Shown in pieces: positions 51,399-62,300 of a stretch of 64,000 bases of DNA (position 1 is its first letter; every line of letters starts with the position of its first letter). The translations under genes and the position numbers were made by a program. The notes below the pieces were generated by a model. It was given only the letters and a program-made list of their open reading frames with translations, was not told the DNA's origin and made no database searches. Source of the stretch: Cymbidium sinense (Eukaryota; Streptophyta; Magnoliopsida; Asparagales; Orchidaceae). The stretch lies in the NCBI GenBank assembly GCA_021442155.1, contig CM038228.1, positions 16,710,608-16,774,607 on the forward strand, given 5' to 3'.

Positions 51399-51410
51399 TT
51401 GGTATGAGCC
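51399..51410 (+). other. Degenerate tRNA primer-binding site
   Basis: TTGGTATGAGCC lies just inside the 5' LTR. It resembles the initiator-Met primer site TGGTATCAGAGC used by most plant copia elements, with bases lost. Confidence 0.7.
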
Positions 51411-51452
51411 TCTCTTTTATTGGCTTAACATCCAAGAGTAGATCTTTTCACT

Positions 51453-52560
51453 ATGGCACAAGGTTTCCCAAAGGGTTCACTACCGAGGGACAATCCACTC
51501 ATAGACCTCCACTTTTAGATAGTGTACCATTTGATTATTGGAAAAATAGAATTAGTACATTTTAAGAGGTCAAGATGCACATGTGGTATATGTTGACACA
51601 TCAATATCATACACCCATAGAAGTAAATGGCATTAAAGTAGAAAAACCTTTTGAGGAATGAATGTAGAAAGAGAACTTGATGAATTAAATGGGGCTTGTA
51701 ATACTTTACATTGTGCTTTATTACGATGATTACATGAAAATTTCTATGTTAAGTACAAAAGAAATATGGGATAAACTCATTATAACTTATGAAGGAACTA
51801 GTGAAGTTAAAGATGCTCACATAAATAGACTTGTTCATGAATATGAGTTATTTCATATGTCTCCTTTTGAATCTATTTTATATGTATACTATTCATGAAA
51901 ATAATTAACACATTGCATTCTCTTGGAAAAATATATAGGAATCAAGACTTAGTCTATAATATTCTTAGATGTCTTCCAAAAGAATGGGAAGCTAAACAAC
52001 TATTAGTGAAGCTAAGGATTTATCTACTTATCCACTTGATCAGCTTTTGGGTTCTTTGATAGCACATGAACAGGTTATTGCTCAAAGGGATAAGATGGAT
52101 AACTCAACAAAAAGGGAGAAGGAGAAAGGAAAAGCCATTGCATTACAAGTTGATGATAGTGATGAGCATAACACCTCAAGCTCGGATGGTGATAGTGATG
52201 AGGTGGTCATGCTATCCAAAAGGCTTGGAACTTGCTAAGGAAGAAGAATCAAAGGTATAAAAATCTAAAAACTATAAATTTCAAACTAAAAAATTTCTCA
52301 GTGAAGGGATCATTTGCTACCATTGTAAAAGCACACACATAAGAGGTGATTGTCCAACTTTGAATCAAAGAAGAAAGAGATTGATGTGAAAAGAAGAAAA
52401 ATATGAAGGAGAAAAGTACCATAAGAAGAAGAATGGCTTTATGGGCCAATCCAGATTCAAATGAATCAAGTACTTGCTCATCCGATGAAGAGGTCAACAT
52501 ATGTCTTATGGAAAATGGAGAATCGACTTAGATTCTCAAGAGGTATGTAATGATATATCT
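51453..52560 (+). pseudogene. Copia gag remnant
   Basis: ATG at 51453 reads MAQGFPKG. Shifted frames then give FDYWKNRI and, at 51689-51898, STKEIWDKLIITYEGTSEVK and LVHEYELF, the UBN2/retrotran_gag core of SIRE-type Gag. A zinc knuckle at 52315-52353 reads CYHCKSTHIRGDC and is one residue short of the normal CX2CX4HX4C spacing. Gag would package the RNA in particles. Several frameshifts separate the pieces, so no complete protein can be made. Confidence 0.85.
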
Positions 52561-52761
52561 TATGATGAATTAGATGATGCTTTTAATGATTTAGTTATTG
52601 AATATAAAAAATTAAAAGAAAATACAAAACCTTAGAAAAGAACATAAAAATTTAGATATGCATTTTTGTGATTTAAAAAATGAATGTGATAATTTAAAAG
52701 TAAAAATACTTCTTTATTAAATTGTTCCTTACTTGTATGTAAACTTGAAAGAGAGAATATC

Positions 52762-53106
52762 TTGTTAAAAGCAAGATTAGAATTATGTTTGAAATCACAA
52801 GTTCATTATAATACTTCATCAACAAAAACATTTAATAAAATTTATTTGCATCATACATATCTCACTCATATACCTTATATTTATCATGCTAAGTCATATG
52901 CAAACACTAATATTTGGTGCAACTATTGTGATAGAAAAGGGCATATTTTATTTGATTGTTATGCACGTAAATTACAAAATATTAAGCAATCATCTTATGT
53001 ATGGGTACCAAAGGTACAAGCACTACACAAACCACATGCTAGATATCTTGCTTCAAATTTAGAATGTGGACCCAAACATGTTTGGGTTCCAAAAGTTAAC
53101 ATGTGA
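52762..53106 (+). pseudogene. Copia gag-pol linker with second zinc knuckle
   Basis: Open stretch of 114 codons in the linker that precedes protease in SIRE-type elements. It carries a perfect CX2CX4HX4C knuckle (CNYCDRKGHILFDC, 52918-52959) and VWVPK repeats that are usual just before the protease. It ends at a TGA where the frame shifts into the protease. Confidence 0.75.
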
Positions 53107-53420
53107 GTTTATTTTGTAGGAATGCCTTCAAAGCAAAATCAAAGAAGGCATGTGGTACTTGGGCGTGGATGTTCAAGACATATATGGGAGATAAAGATAA
53201 ATTCACAACTTTAGAATCAAGTGATGGAGGATTTGTTACATATGGAGATAATGCAAAGGGAAAGATCATTGGCATTGGTTCTATTTGTAAGAATTCTATC
53301 ACTTTAGATAAAGTTTTTCTAGTAGAAGGATTAAAACATAATTTAATTTCTATTAGTAAATTATGTGATAAAGGTTTGAATGTAGTATTCCATGCATCAT
53401 GTTGCATTATAAAAAAATAA
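53107..53420 (+). pseudogene. Copia aspartic protease remnant
   Basis: GDKDKFTTLE, GFVTYGDNAKGKIIGIG and VEGLKHNLISISKLCD are the standard copia protease landmarks. The active-site region (53153-53180) should read WYLDSGCSRH. Here the Asp codon has become Gly (GGC at 53162) and a base is missing, so the motif is lost and the frame is broken. Confidence 0.82.
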
Positions 53421-53490
53421 TGAAAATGTTTTTTTAGTAGGACAAAGATATAAAAATATTTATGTCATTGATTTAGATAGCTTTCATGAT

Positions 53491-54303
53491 GTGAATTTGA
53501 ATTTACTTTGTTTTAAAAGCACTCATGATGATATATGGTTATGGCATAGGAGACTATGTCATATTAACATGCACACACTTAATAAAATTGCTAAACTTGA
53601 TTTAGTAGTTGGATTGCCTAAATTAAATTTTCATTCAAACTATGTTTGTGATGCATGTATTCATGGTAAGCATTCTAGAAGCTCATTTAAAAGTAAAATA
53701 TTGTTTCTACTTCTAGACCTCTAGAATTATTGCACATGGATTTATTTGGTCCTTAACACCACTAGCTTAGGTGGAAAAAAATGGTTTTGTGATTGTTGAT
53801 GATTTCTCTAGATATACTTGGGTTTTATTTGTAACTTACAAGGATGATGTTTTGGTGAGTTTAGAAAGTTTTCTAAATATATTCAAAGAGAACAAGGCCT
53901 TTTGATTAATAGGGTTCAAACTAATCATGGTGGAATTTGAAAATAAATTATTTGAGGATTATTGTGATGAACATGGGATTAGACATAATTTTTTACCTAG
54001 AACTCCCCAACAAAATGGAGTAGTAGAGAGAAAAATAGAATATTAATTGAATTAAGTAGATCTATGCTTGATGAGTATAAATTGCCAAAATATTTTTGGG
54101 CAGAAGCAATAAATACTACATGTTATGTGATGAATAGGATCTATTTTAGACCAATTTTGAAGAAGACACCCTATGAATTATTTTTTGGAAAGAAGCCTAA
54201 GATTGAACACTTTCATGTATTTGGATGTAAATGCTTTATTTTGAATAATGGAAAAGATCATTTAGGTAAGTTTGATTGCAAATCGATGATGGTATTTTCT
54301 TAG
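53491..54303 (+). pseudogene. Copia integrase remnant
   Basis: The pre-integrase HHCC zinc domain is well kept (LWHRRLCHINM ... VCDACIHGKH, 53540-53680). The core follows in shifted frames: LLHMDLFGP, FVIVDDFSRYTWV, then FEDYCDEHGIRHNF and TPQQNGVVERK. The second catalytic Asp, normally in SDHGGEF, is Asn here (AAT at 53923-53925), and two bases are lost just after it. The C-terminal part KLPKYFWAEAINT ... PYELFFGKKP lies at 54064-54303. The intact enzyme would insert cDNA into the genome. Confidence 0.85.
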
Positions 54304-55660
54304 GATACTCTCTTTCTAGTAGAGCTTATAGAGTTTTCAATAAAAGAAAAATGATTGTAGAAGAATCAATACATGTTATTTTGATGAAAATTTAATTGAT
54401 CCTATTAGAAATGAAGTGATTGATGAAGAGATTGATAATTTTAAGAAAATATCTTTAGAAGATAATATGGATGATTCATTGCCTAAAGAATGGAAATATA
54501 ATAAAAATCATCCAAAGGAACTAATTATAGGAGATCCTTCAAAAGGAGTTATGACTAGAAGACATAGTAGAGGGGTTGTAGATCATTCAACATTTTTATC
54601 TGAGGTTGAACCTAAAAATTTAGAAGAAGCATTAAATGATAATTTTTGGATTATTGCTATGGAAGAGGAGTTGAATCAATTTGTAAGAAATGATGTTTGG
54701 GAATTAGTCCCAAGACCCCAAGATCAAAATGTCATTGGAACAAAATGGATCTTTAGGAATAAGCTAGATGATTCAGGTTGTATTGTTAGAAATAAAGCTA
54801 GGTTAGTTGCACAAGGGTACACACAAGTTGAAGGTATAGATTTTGAAGAATCTTTTGCACCCATAGCAAGACTAGAAGCTATTGTTACTCCTTTACTTAT
54901 GCTTATTTTAGAAATTTTAAACTTTTTCAAATGGATGTCAAAAGTGCATTTTGAATGGATTTATTGACCAAAATGTATTTGTAGAGCAACCACCTAGATT
55001 TAAGAGCCTTGATTGTCCAAATCATGTGTATAAATTAAAGAAAGCCTTATATGATTTAAAAATAGGCTCCTCGTGCTTGGTATGATAGGTTAAGTAACTT
55101 TTTGATAGATGGATTTAGAAAGGGTAGAGTAGATACCACCTTATTCCTTAAGAGCATAGATGATGATTTGATTGTGGTACAAGTGTATGTAGATGATATA
55201 TTATTTGGAAGTACAAATGAATCTTTGTGCCATGAGTTCTCATCTTTGATGTCTAAAGAGTTTGAAATGAGTATGATGGGAGAACTTAATTTTTCTTAGG
55301 TCTTCAAGTGAAGCAACAAGAAAATGGCACATTCATCTATCAAACTAAGTATACAAATGAATTGCTTGAGAGGTTTGACATGAAAAGATTTAAATCTAGT
55401 AAAACTCTATGAGCCCATCTATAAAATTGGATTTAGATGAATTAGGAAAATGTGATCAAAAACTTTATAGGGTATGATAGGTTCACTTTTATACATTTCT
55501 TCTAGTAGGCTTGATATTATGTTTGTTGTTTATTTGTGTGTTCATTTTCAAGCCAACCCAAAAGAATCTCATTTAATAGCAGTCAAGTGTATCTTTCAGT
55601 ATTTGATAGGCACTACTAGGTTAGGTTTATGGTATCCTAAAAATTCTTTATCATGTGATT
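54304..55660 (+). pseudogene. Copia reverse transcriptase remnant
   Basis: The longest readable piece (54416-54967, 183 codons) contains [36 protein letters not shown] and [20 protein letters not shown]-type sequence follows after a frame change. ALYDLK and APRAWYDR-like segments precede 55102-55299, which holds the catalytic YVDDI at 55186-55200. LYRGMIGSLLYI-type sequence begins the connection domain near 55460. At least four frame breaks are visible, so the enzyme is not made although the catalytic box survives. Confidence 0.88.
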
Positions 55661-56060
55661 TGGTTTATTATTCTAATGTTGATTTTGTAGGATGAAAAGT
55701 AGTTAGAAAAAGGACATCAGGCACATGCCAATTTTTAGGATCATCGCTTATGTCTTGGTCATCCAGGAAACAAAATTCTAGCTTTATCCACGAGTACATA
55801 CACCGGTAGTTGTGTTGCTCAGGTCCTTTGGTTAAAGCAATAATTAGAAGATTTTGGTATTAAGCAAGATCACATTCTAGTTCAGTGTGACAATACTAGT
55901 GCTATTAGTTTGACTAAAATCCTATCCAGCACTCATGAACCAAGCATATAGAAATTAGACATCATTTTATTAGGATCATGTTTTGAAAGGTGATGTTAAT
56001 ATTAATTTCATTAGTACGATATACAAATTATATTTTTACAAAACCCATTAAGAACATTTT
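55661..56060 (+). pseudogene. Copia RNase H remnant
   Basis: YSNVDFVG at about 55670 stands for the family's YSDADFAG, so the first acidic residue is replaced by Asn, and a stop follows. TSGTCQFLGSSLMSWSSRKQN, VLWLKQ, EDFGIKQDHI, VQCDNTSAI and RHHFIR follow in several frames, and the C-terminal EHFCTLR-like segment is near 56050. Confidence 0.8.
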
Positions 56061-56269
56061 TGTACTTTAAGATGCATGCTTGGAATGTTAGATCCTAATA
56101 TTTAAAATTGTAGACTTTTGATGTTGTGGGGAGAGTAAAATGTTGGTTAGTATTAAGTCTATTTGCATACATTTTGAGCAACATTATTCATAATTTTTTT
56201 TCAAAACTATGATGAAAGGTCAATTTGCACCTTCATCAAAATCAATACCAACATTAGTTTGTCATCATC

Positions 56270-56280
56270 AAAAGGGAGAT
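56270..56280 (+). other. Polypurine tract of the copia element
   Basis: AAAAGGGAGAT directly before the 3' LTR start TGTTGG, the plus-strand primer site. It is preceded by TTTGTCATCATC, as is common in SIRE-type elements. Confidence 0.85.
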
Positions 56281-58426
56281 TGTTGGCTTAATGAGCTCAT
56301 GTTCAATCGATCAATTTTGATGATAACAAACGAATGGATGTTCTAATGAATTTTATGTGTTTCAAATATATTAATTGCTAATTACATATCCAATACATCT
56401 CATAATATGTTTGAGAATTGCAAGAGTAGAAGAATGAAAGATAGATCAAATTGGATAATGAAGCTCAATACAATATATATATGCATTTATATATCTTATT
56501 CATATATTCATTGGCATGAATCAATTTGCTCACAACTTAACATATTATTTTTTTAATGAGGTTAATTTATATAAATCTCTATCTAATTAACATTCAATTA
56601 TATGTTTCATACATAGCATTTGAATTGTCAAAATAATAAATGATAAAAATTATATTAAGTGTAATTATTTTATTTACTTAATATAATTAAATATTTTAAT
56701 TTAATTTGATGGTTATATGATAACTAACATATGTATGATTATATATAAATTATATCATAATATTTAAATGTCACATGTCAAAATTAACAAAAATATGTTT
56801 TTGTATTTTAGCCAAAGTCATTTTATAATCAAGGAATTTATATCGATTTCATCTCCAATGGATTCCTTGGATTTTTTTCCTTTAATTTGATAGGTTTACA
56901 TGACCCATTTGATTAAAATTGAATTTATTATGACTTTTCAAACATTAGCTATTTTAATAATGAATGCATGTACATGTTTTGAATATATTAAGAGCCATAT
57001 TTGATTATTTTTGACTTGCCCATGTGAATAGCCAAATTTTGGCTATTTAATTTAATATTTATTTAATATAAATTATATTTTTATTGAATATTAAATTATC
57101 ACATGATAAAATGAGGTTAGAATAATATATTTTTTGAAATAATTCAAAATGACCTTCTTGCTATAAATAGCCCTCATTCTCTTCATGAAAGCATTCCTCA
57201 TTCAAAATTCAAAATCCTCCAAATCTAAGAGAAAATTTCTTAGATTTTCCTTCCAAGTGTTCTCCAAATATTGCAAGATCAAATCCTTGGTTTGGAAGCT
57301 TCAACATCTTCAACTAAGCAAGCTTTCTCAAATTACTTGAGTTTGTTTTCTTGATCTTAATCCTTTTAGTTGTTCATGCTATTTTCACCATCTATTTATT
57401 CTTTCTTTATACTTTTTGGTGGATTAGTCTTTGGACATTATTTTTCACATCAAAGTTTCTCAATCATTTTTTGTGAAAAACTCTTGTGATAGTTTGTAGG
57501 ATCTATTTCAACTTGTTGAAATTTTTAACTTCCTACAAATTTCTTTTGGTTTTTGAAATATTTCTTCACTAATCTTATTTGAAAGATCATTTATTCTTAG
57601 ATTTATTTTAGAAGTATATTTAAGCATTTTAAATTAAATTATTATGCTAAAATTATTTTCATATTTGCTAGATCTCTCTTTTAATTAAAAGCTTACTAGC
57701 TACTTAGATCTATCATATACTCATTTTATTTAAGTATTTTGTGATCATTAGCTTTAATTGAAAGAATCTTTTTTGGTTAAAATAAAATAAATTATTCCTT
57801 GCTGAAATTTATTTTATTGTGCAAAAGAATATTATGAATTTATTTTGAAATCATTTTATTAGTCTACAAATTGTAATAACATAAACATCTTAGTAGATCA
57901 CTTTAAGATATTTATTTTATTATTTCTTATCAATATTAAGTGAGCATTTTATCTTGCCAAATTTTTTTTAAGTCATTTGTAAGTTGTGAGATCATTTTTG
58001 AATTGGATAGCTTGGTATATTTGTGAGAGATTTATTTTATCAAAATTTATTATTTTGTATTTTTTCTTTTTGTGCTACAAAATTTATATTGGGCTTGTAC
58101 TTGGCCCTTTGTAGGAGAGTACATATTATTGTATGGGTTGTACTAGCCCCGTTAAAAGATAGTACTATTTGTAAGCTATTTTTGCATTTAGTGGATTCCT
58201 AGCCCGTGGTGGCTAGGCATGGATTAGGCTTTGGGGTTTGGCGAACCGTAAAATTATTATTGCCTATTGTCTCTCTTTACTTTACTATACTTTATTTTTT
58301 TTATTGCATTAAGAATTGTATCTTTCATTATAAAATCAAAATTAATTTTCTACTAAAATTAAAATTTAAGATTTAAGTTTTAAAATTTTAATATCACCAA
58401 TTCACTCTTGGGTGCTATAGTGACTC
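56281..58426 (+). mobile_element. 3' LTR of the copia element
   Basis: Begins TGTTGGCTTAATGAGCTC and ends near GTGCTATAGTGACTC. It carries CTATAAATAG at 57161. Near 58195-58250 it has a GC-containing stretch (AGCCCGTGGTGGCTAGG and onward) that is shortened in the 5' LTR near 51185-51225. Confidence 0.9.
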
Positions 58427-58431
58427 TAGAT

Positions 58432-59349
58432 ATTATGATTTAAAAAAAATCTTATTTAATTGCTAGATTTATTTTCAATGGTATATTTATCTATTTAGAG
58501 AGATGGTATAGAAATATAGCTACATTATATCTATAGAGTATGAGACATGAAGGAGAAAGAATTATGTTTTAATCTATCTTGGAGAGTTAGAATAGGACTA
58601 ATATAATTGCATGATTAAAGAGGATTTTATGTTAATATTCAAAACTACTAGGAAGATATGAAGTGGGAGAGGATGAGAGGTTTATTATTTAGCCTCCACT
58701 TTGATTCCAAAGAAGAAAGAAGAAGTTCATAGTACTCATGATTTAGATTGAAGGTCTTTATGAATTTTCATATTACATGGTTATTAACCATTTTATTGAT
58801 TCCATTTAGTTTAGTTATAAAATAGAGAGATTATTGGTGATTTATGAATGGATGATTCATCTACTCCACCTATTGATTAATTTATTCCATTATTAGGATT
58901 AAAAAATTTATGTAAAATTAAAAAAAAAATCTCATCATTTTTGACTTTAATGTATTCATGTTTAGAGTTATGATATTTATAAGCTTGGTCAATGGTCAAT
59001 ACCATTAATTTTTGTTCTAGTACTTTGATTGGATGGCATCTTTTTGACATTTTATACCATGTCTTATAGATAATATGGTGGTACCAAGATTACTTTAATG
59101 TCATGAGCATACATATTGGATTATTAAGTCCACATTTAAGATCTTGTAAGAATAATAAAGAACTTATAGTTAATAGGCATGACTAAACTCAATGCCTCCT
59201 AATAAATCAAGTAAAGATAATCTCAAAAGATGGAAAAACAAAGTTGATGATTGTGGGAAAAAAATATTTTTTATAACATTTCTTGTCTTGATCTATATTC
59301 TTTGAAAAGAGGATAAATGAAAATAAATATATAAAAATATGATTCACCT
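58432..59349. other. Unassigned DNA right of the copia element
   Basis: AT-rich, no readable frames and no clear match within the window. It should be the continuation of the host sequence left of 49271. Confidence 0.4.
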
Positions 59350-62300
59350 TGTTGACACCATAGATATTCTTATTGAGGGTGATTTATGACATTGAGGAGA
59401 GATGTACTATCTTAAAAAGATAGAAATCACCACACAATGGACCTAATCACCTACAAGGACTCTAAAGACAATGGGTCTGCATATGTACCAAAGATTCTTC
59501 CCCACTTTCATGGAAAAGTAAAGGGTTTATTTTAAATCGAGTTTTAAGTTCTAGGCAAGCCCCATAGTTAATTACATCTTAAGGACAAGATCTTTTAGAA
59601 TACTCTCAACAAGATAAATGATCATTATCTTCAAAGATTTCAATAGGATTATCAATGATTAATTTATTTTGGAAGATCAAATGATTGATCTAAAGAGAGT
59701 TATTATGAAGCCAAGAAGATAAGTAGGAGATGCCCACAATGCTAGGAAACCTACAGCATCTCAAACTATCTATGGTTGGGCTTTATATTTTTGAAATTGA
59801 TTTAATTTGTTTGAGTTGAATTTCATTAGAAATTTAGGCATGATTCCACAACACAAGATTATGAAATGCCAGAGTGAGGATTTAAGCTTATGGCCCATGA
59901 AGGGGAAGCAACTTAGAACCTAAATCTAAGGAGCTTTGTGAGGGCCAAAAGCACAACCTAAATCTAAGGCAAAATGGGTATTTGGTTTGCCTCATAAGAG
60001 AGGAAAAATCACTATTTGGACTTACAACTTTGGGGGTGGATTCTCCTCTACAATTTTAAATTCATGTAGGCAAGTATGCTTTATGCAAGATAGCTAGGTT
60101 GTTATTTATTTAGAAGGAGACTAAGTCCTTAAACTCACTCCCTAAAGAGACTAGATCATGTAAGGACATGCTTTAAATGACCTAAATCTAATGCAATTTA
60201 AATTTCATTTTTATTTTCATTTTTGGAAAATTTATTTTGACTCAGGCTAATAGGATTCATATGCCTAATGCATGAGAAATGAAATTATTGGCCAAAATCA
60301 TGAGAAGGGAGGTATGTGTTTCACCATGGCTCTCAAAGGTCAAGCCAAGTTTCTAAAGGTGGAAGCCCTCAATCAAGTGAAAATAATATGCATTTGTGCA
60401 TGATGTTATAAAAGAAGTACTCATCCAGCTAAGGGGTTACTAATTCTTTTATCTTGATTTTTAGCCTAAGCTTTAGGTGAGGTTATGAGTTCTTTATTTT
60501 TAGTTTTGAATTGTTAAATTTGGTAAAAGATTTATTTTTTTCTAAGAGCCTAATCCACATCCAGGCCATACATAAAGCAAGGAAGAAACTAGGAAAATGC
60601 ACTTAATGCAAGCTAAACAAATCATCAATCAATTTATAAAGCTAATCTAAAAAATAATAAGAACATTGTGGTTGCACCACCGCAAACCAAAATAAATTTA
60701 AGTGAGCTCTACCCTTATACAAAGATTACAAACAAATAAATACAATTAAGCAAGAACTCATTGTTATGGGGTCTTCAAGCTTCATTTCTTCTTTTCTTCT
60801 TCTTCTTTTTTCTTCTTTGGTTCCTTCTTTGGATGGTTGGAAGGTGGATACTCCAAAGGTTTCACATGATACATAAGATGAGATCTTATGACCAATGTTC
60901 ATCTAATCCCATAACAATCATTCCAAAATCTAATTGCATAATTACATGAAAAGGAAAAGTAAATCTAGTAACACCTACAAAATAGAGATTAGCTAAACAA
61001 ACCACCAAATCCCAAGCATGTATATTGGACTTATCACCCCACACATGGGTGACTAAGTCCCACTTATTAGATTATGCTTAGGGGTATAAGCATTTTACTG
61101 AGCATTTATATTTTTATTATTATCCCCTTAAGCACAATCCCCAGAAGATAATGGTTAGACTAAGATCACCCTACCATTCATTCTGCACATACATAACATC
61201 CAGACTAAAACATATATCATAAAATAAAGCAAACATCAAACCATGCACCACTAACCTAAGCTAGAAGTGGTGACTTAGCCTAATGTGTGTGCTTTAGGTT
61301 TGTGTGGTATGCTTAGCTATGGTAAGTTAGAATTTTCTAAGTGAAGAATGTTCAACTTAGAGGAGGTTTCATTTAAGTGATTTAATTATTTTGGGTTGAT
61401 TTTATTTTTATGTTTTGATTGGGTTCAAGTGAATCTACAATTAATTACTAAGTTATAGAGAGGGAAAGAGAGAACTCTCTTCCTTCCCTAACCTAAGTAA
61501 TTTCTAAGTAGATTCATATTTTAGTTTTATTTAGTGAATGTTTTATTATTGTTTTAATTAATCTAAGTTTAGATGAACTCTAAACAAACCTATTCAAAAG
61601 AAAGGCATTTTAAGATTAAGTAAAATAAACTAAATTCACAAAATACATCACTTATTTCTTTCCCAACATGTATAACATGCATATGAATGAGTCTAAGCAT
61701 ATCTATACATACAAATGGGAATGTTTAACACTTTATGATGCATCTAAGTAGTTCATTTAAGAAATTTGAATGTTTATGATGCATGATTTTCATTAAGTAG
61801 CAAAGGGATTTCTTATCCAATTTTCACATGCACATATGAATGTATGAAAGGCATAAGTGAGTACGATGCCATTGTTAACTAGAGGTGTAAGGTACAAGAC
61901 CTACTTAGCTACTTAAAGCCTCACAACTAGGGTTGTCGACTAATATACCACTTTCCTTTAAAAAAGCATGTGTACAAAAGAAATGAATGGAGAAAAGAAT
62001 GTAAAGTTTATGTTGGTTGATTTATTTTTGTTTATGCAATTTATATGTACAAGCATAGGTATCCTTCTTAAGTGATAGTATAGGAATGAATAGGATATGG
62101 AATTAGGCAAGTGTAAGGTTCTTTTCAAATGAACCATACACTTAAATCTATTCAAAATTATACTAAAAGAGAAGGAGAAAAACTACACTAAGCATCCTTA
62201 TATTTTACTCACATGCAAACTTATAAGTAAGATATAAGTAACACACTTTCAATTTTGATAATTGATTCATATATTTTTAAAATAATTTGAATTTAATAGT

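Larger units (their letters stand above)
49271..58426 (+). mobile_element. SIRE/Maximus-like Ty1/copia retrotransposon
   Basis: Structurally complete but dead element: 5' LTR, primer site, gag, protease, integrase, reverse transcriptase, RNase H, polypurine tract and 3' LTR, in the copia order (integrase before RT). LTRs of about 2.1 kb, a Gag starting MAQGF, two zinc knuckles and the ...GGGAGA polypurine tract next to TGTTGG are typical of the SIRE/Maximus lineage. No envelope-like frame fits between RNase H and the 3' LTR. Reading frames are broken many times. The candidate duplication is GAGAT (49266-49270) against TAGAT (58427-58431), one mismatch. It is not interrupted by other repeats. 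Confidence 0.92.

Noticed and set aside
52249..52500. Minus-strand frames opposite the copia element (also 53096-53407 and 54724-54930)
   Set aside because: Antisense shadows of gag, protease and reverse transcriptase.
60761..60949. 62-codon frame in copy C
   Set aside because: Its leucine- and phenylalanine-rich part comes from a CTTCTTTT polypyrimidine run; no conservation.
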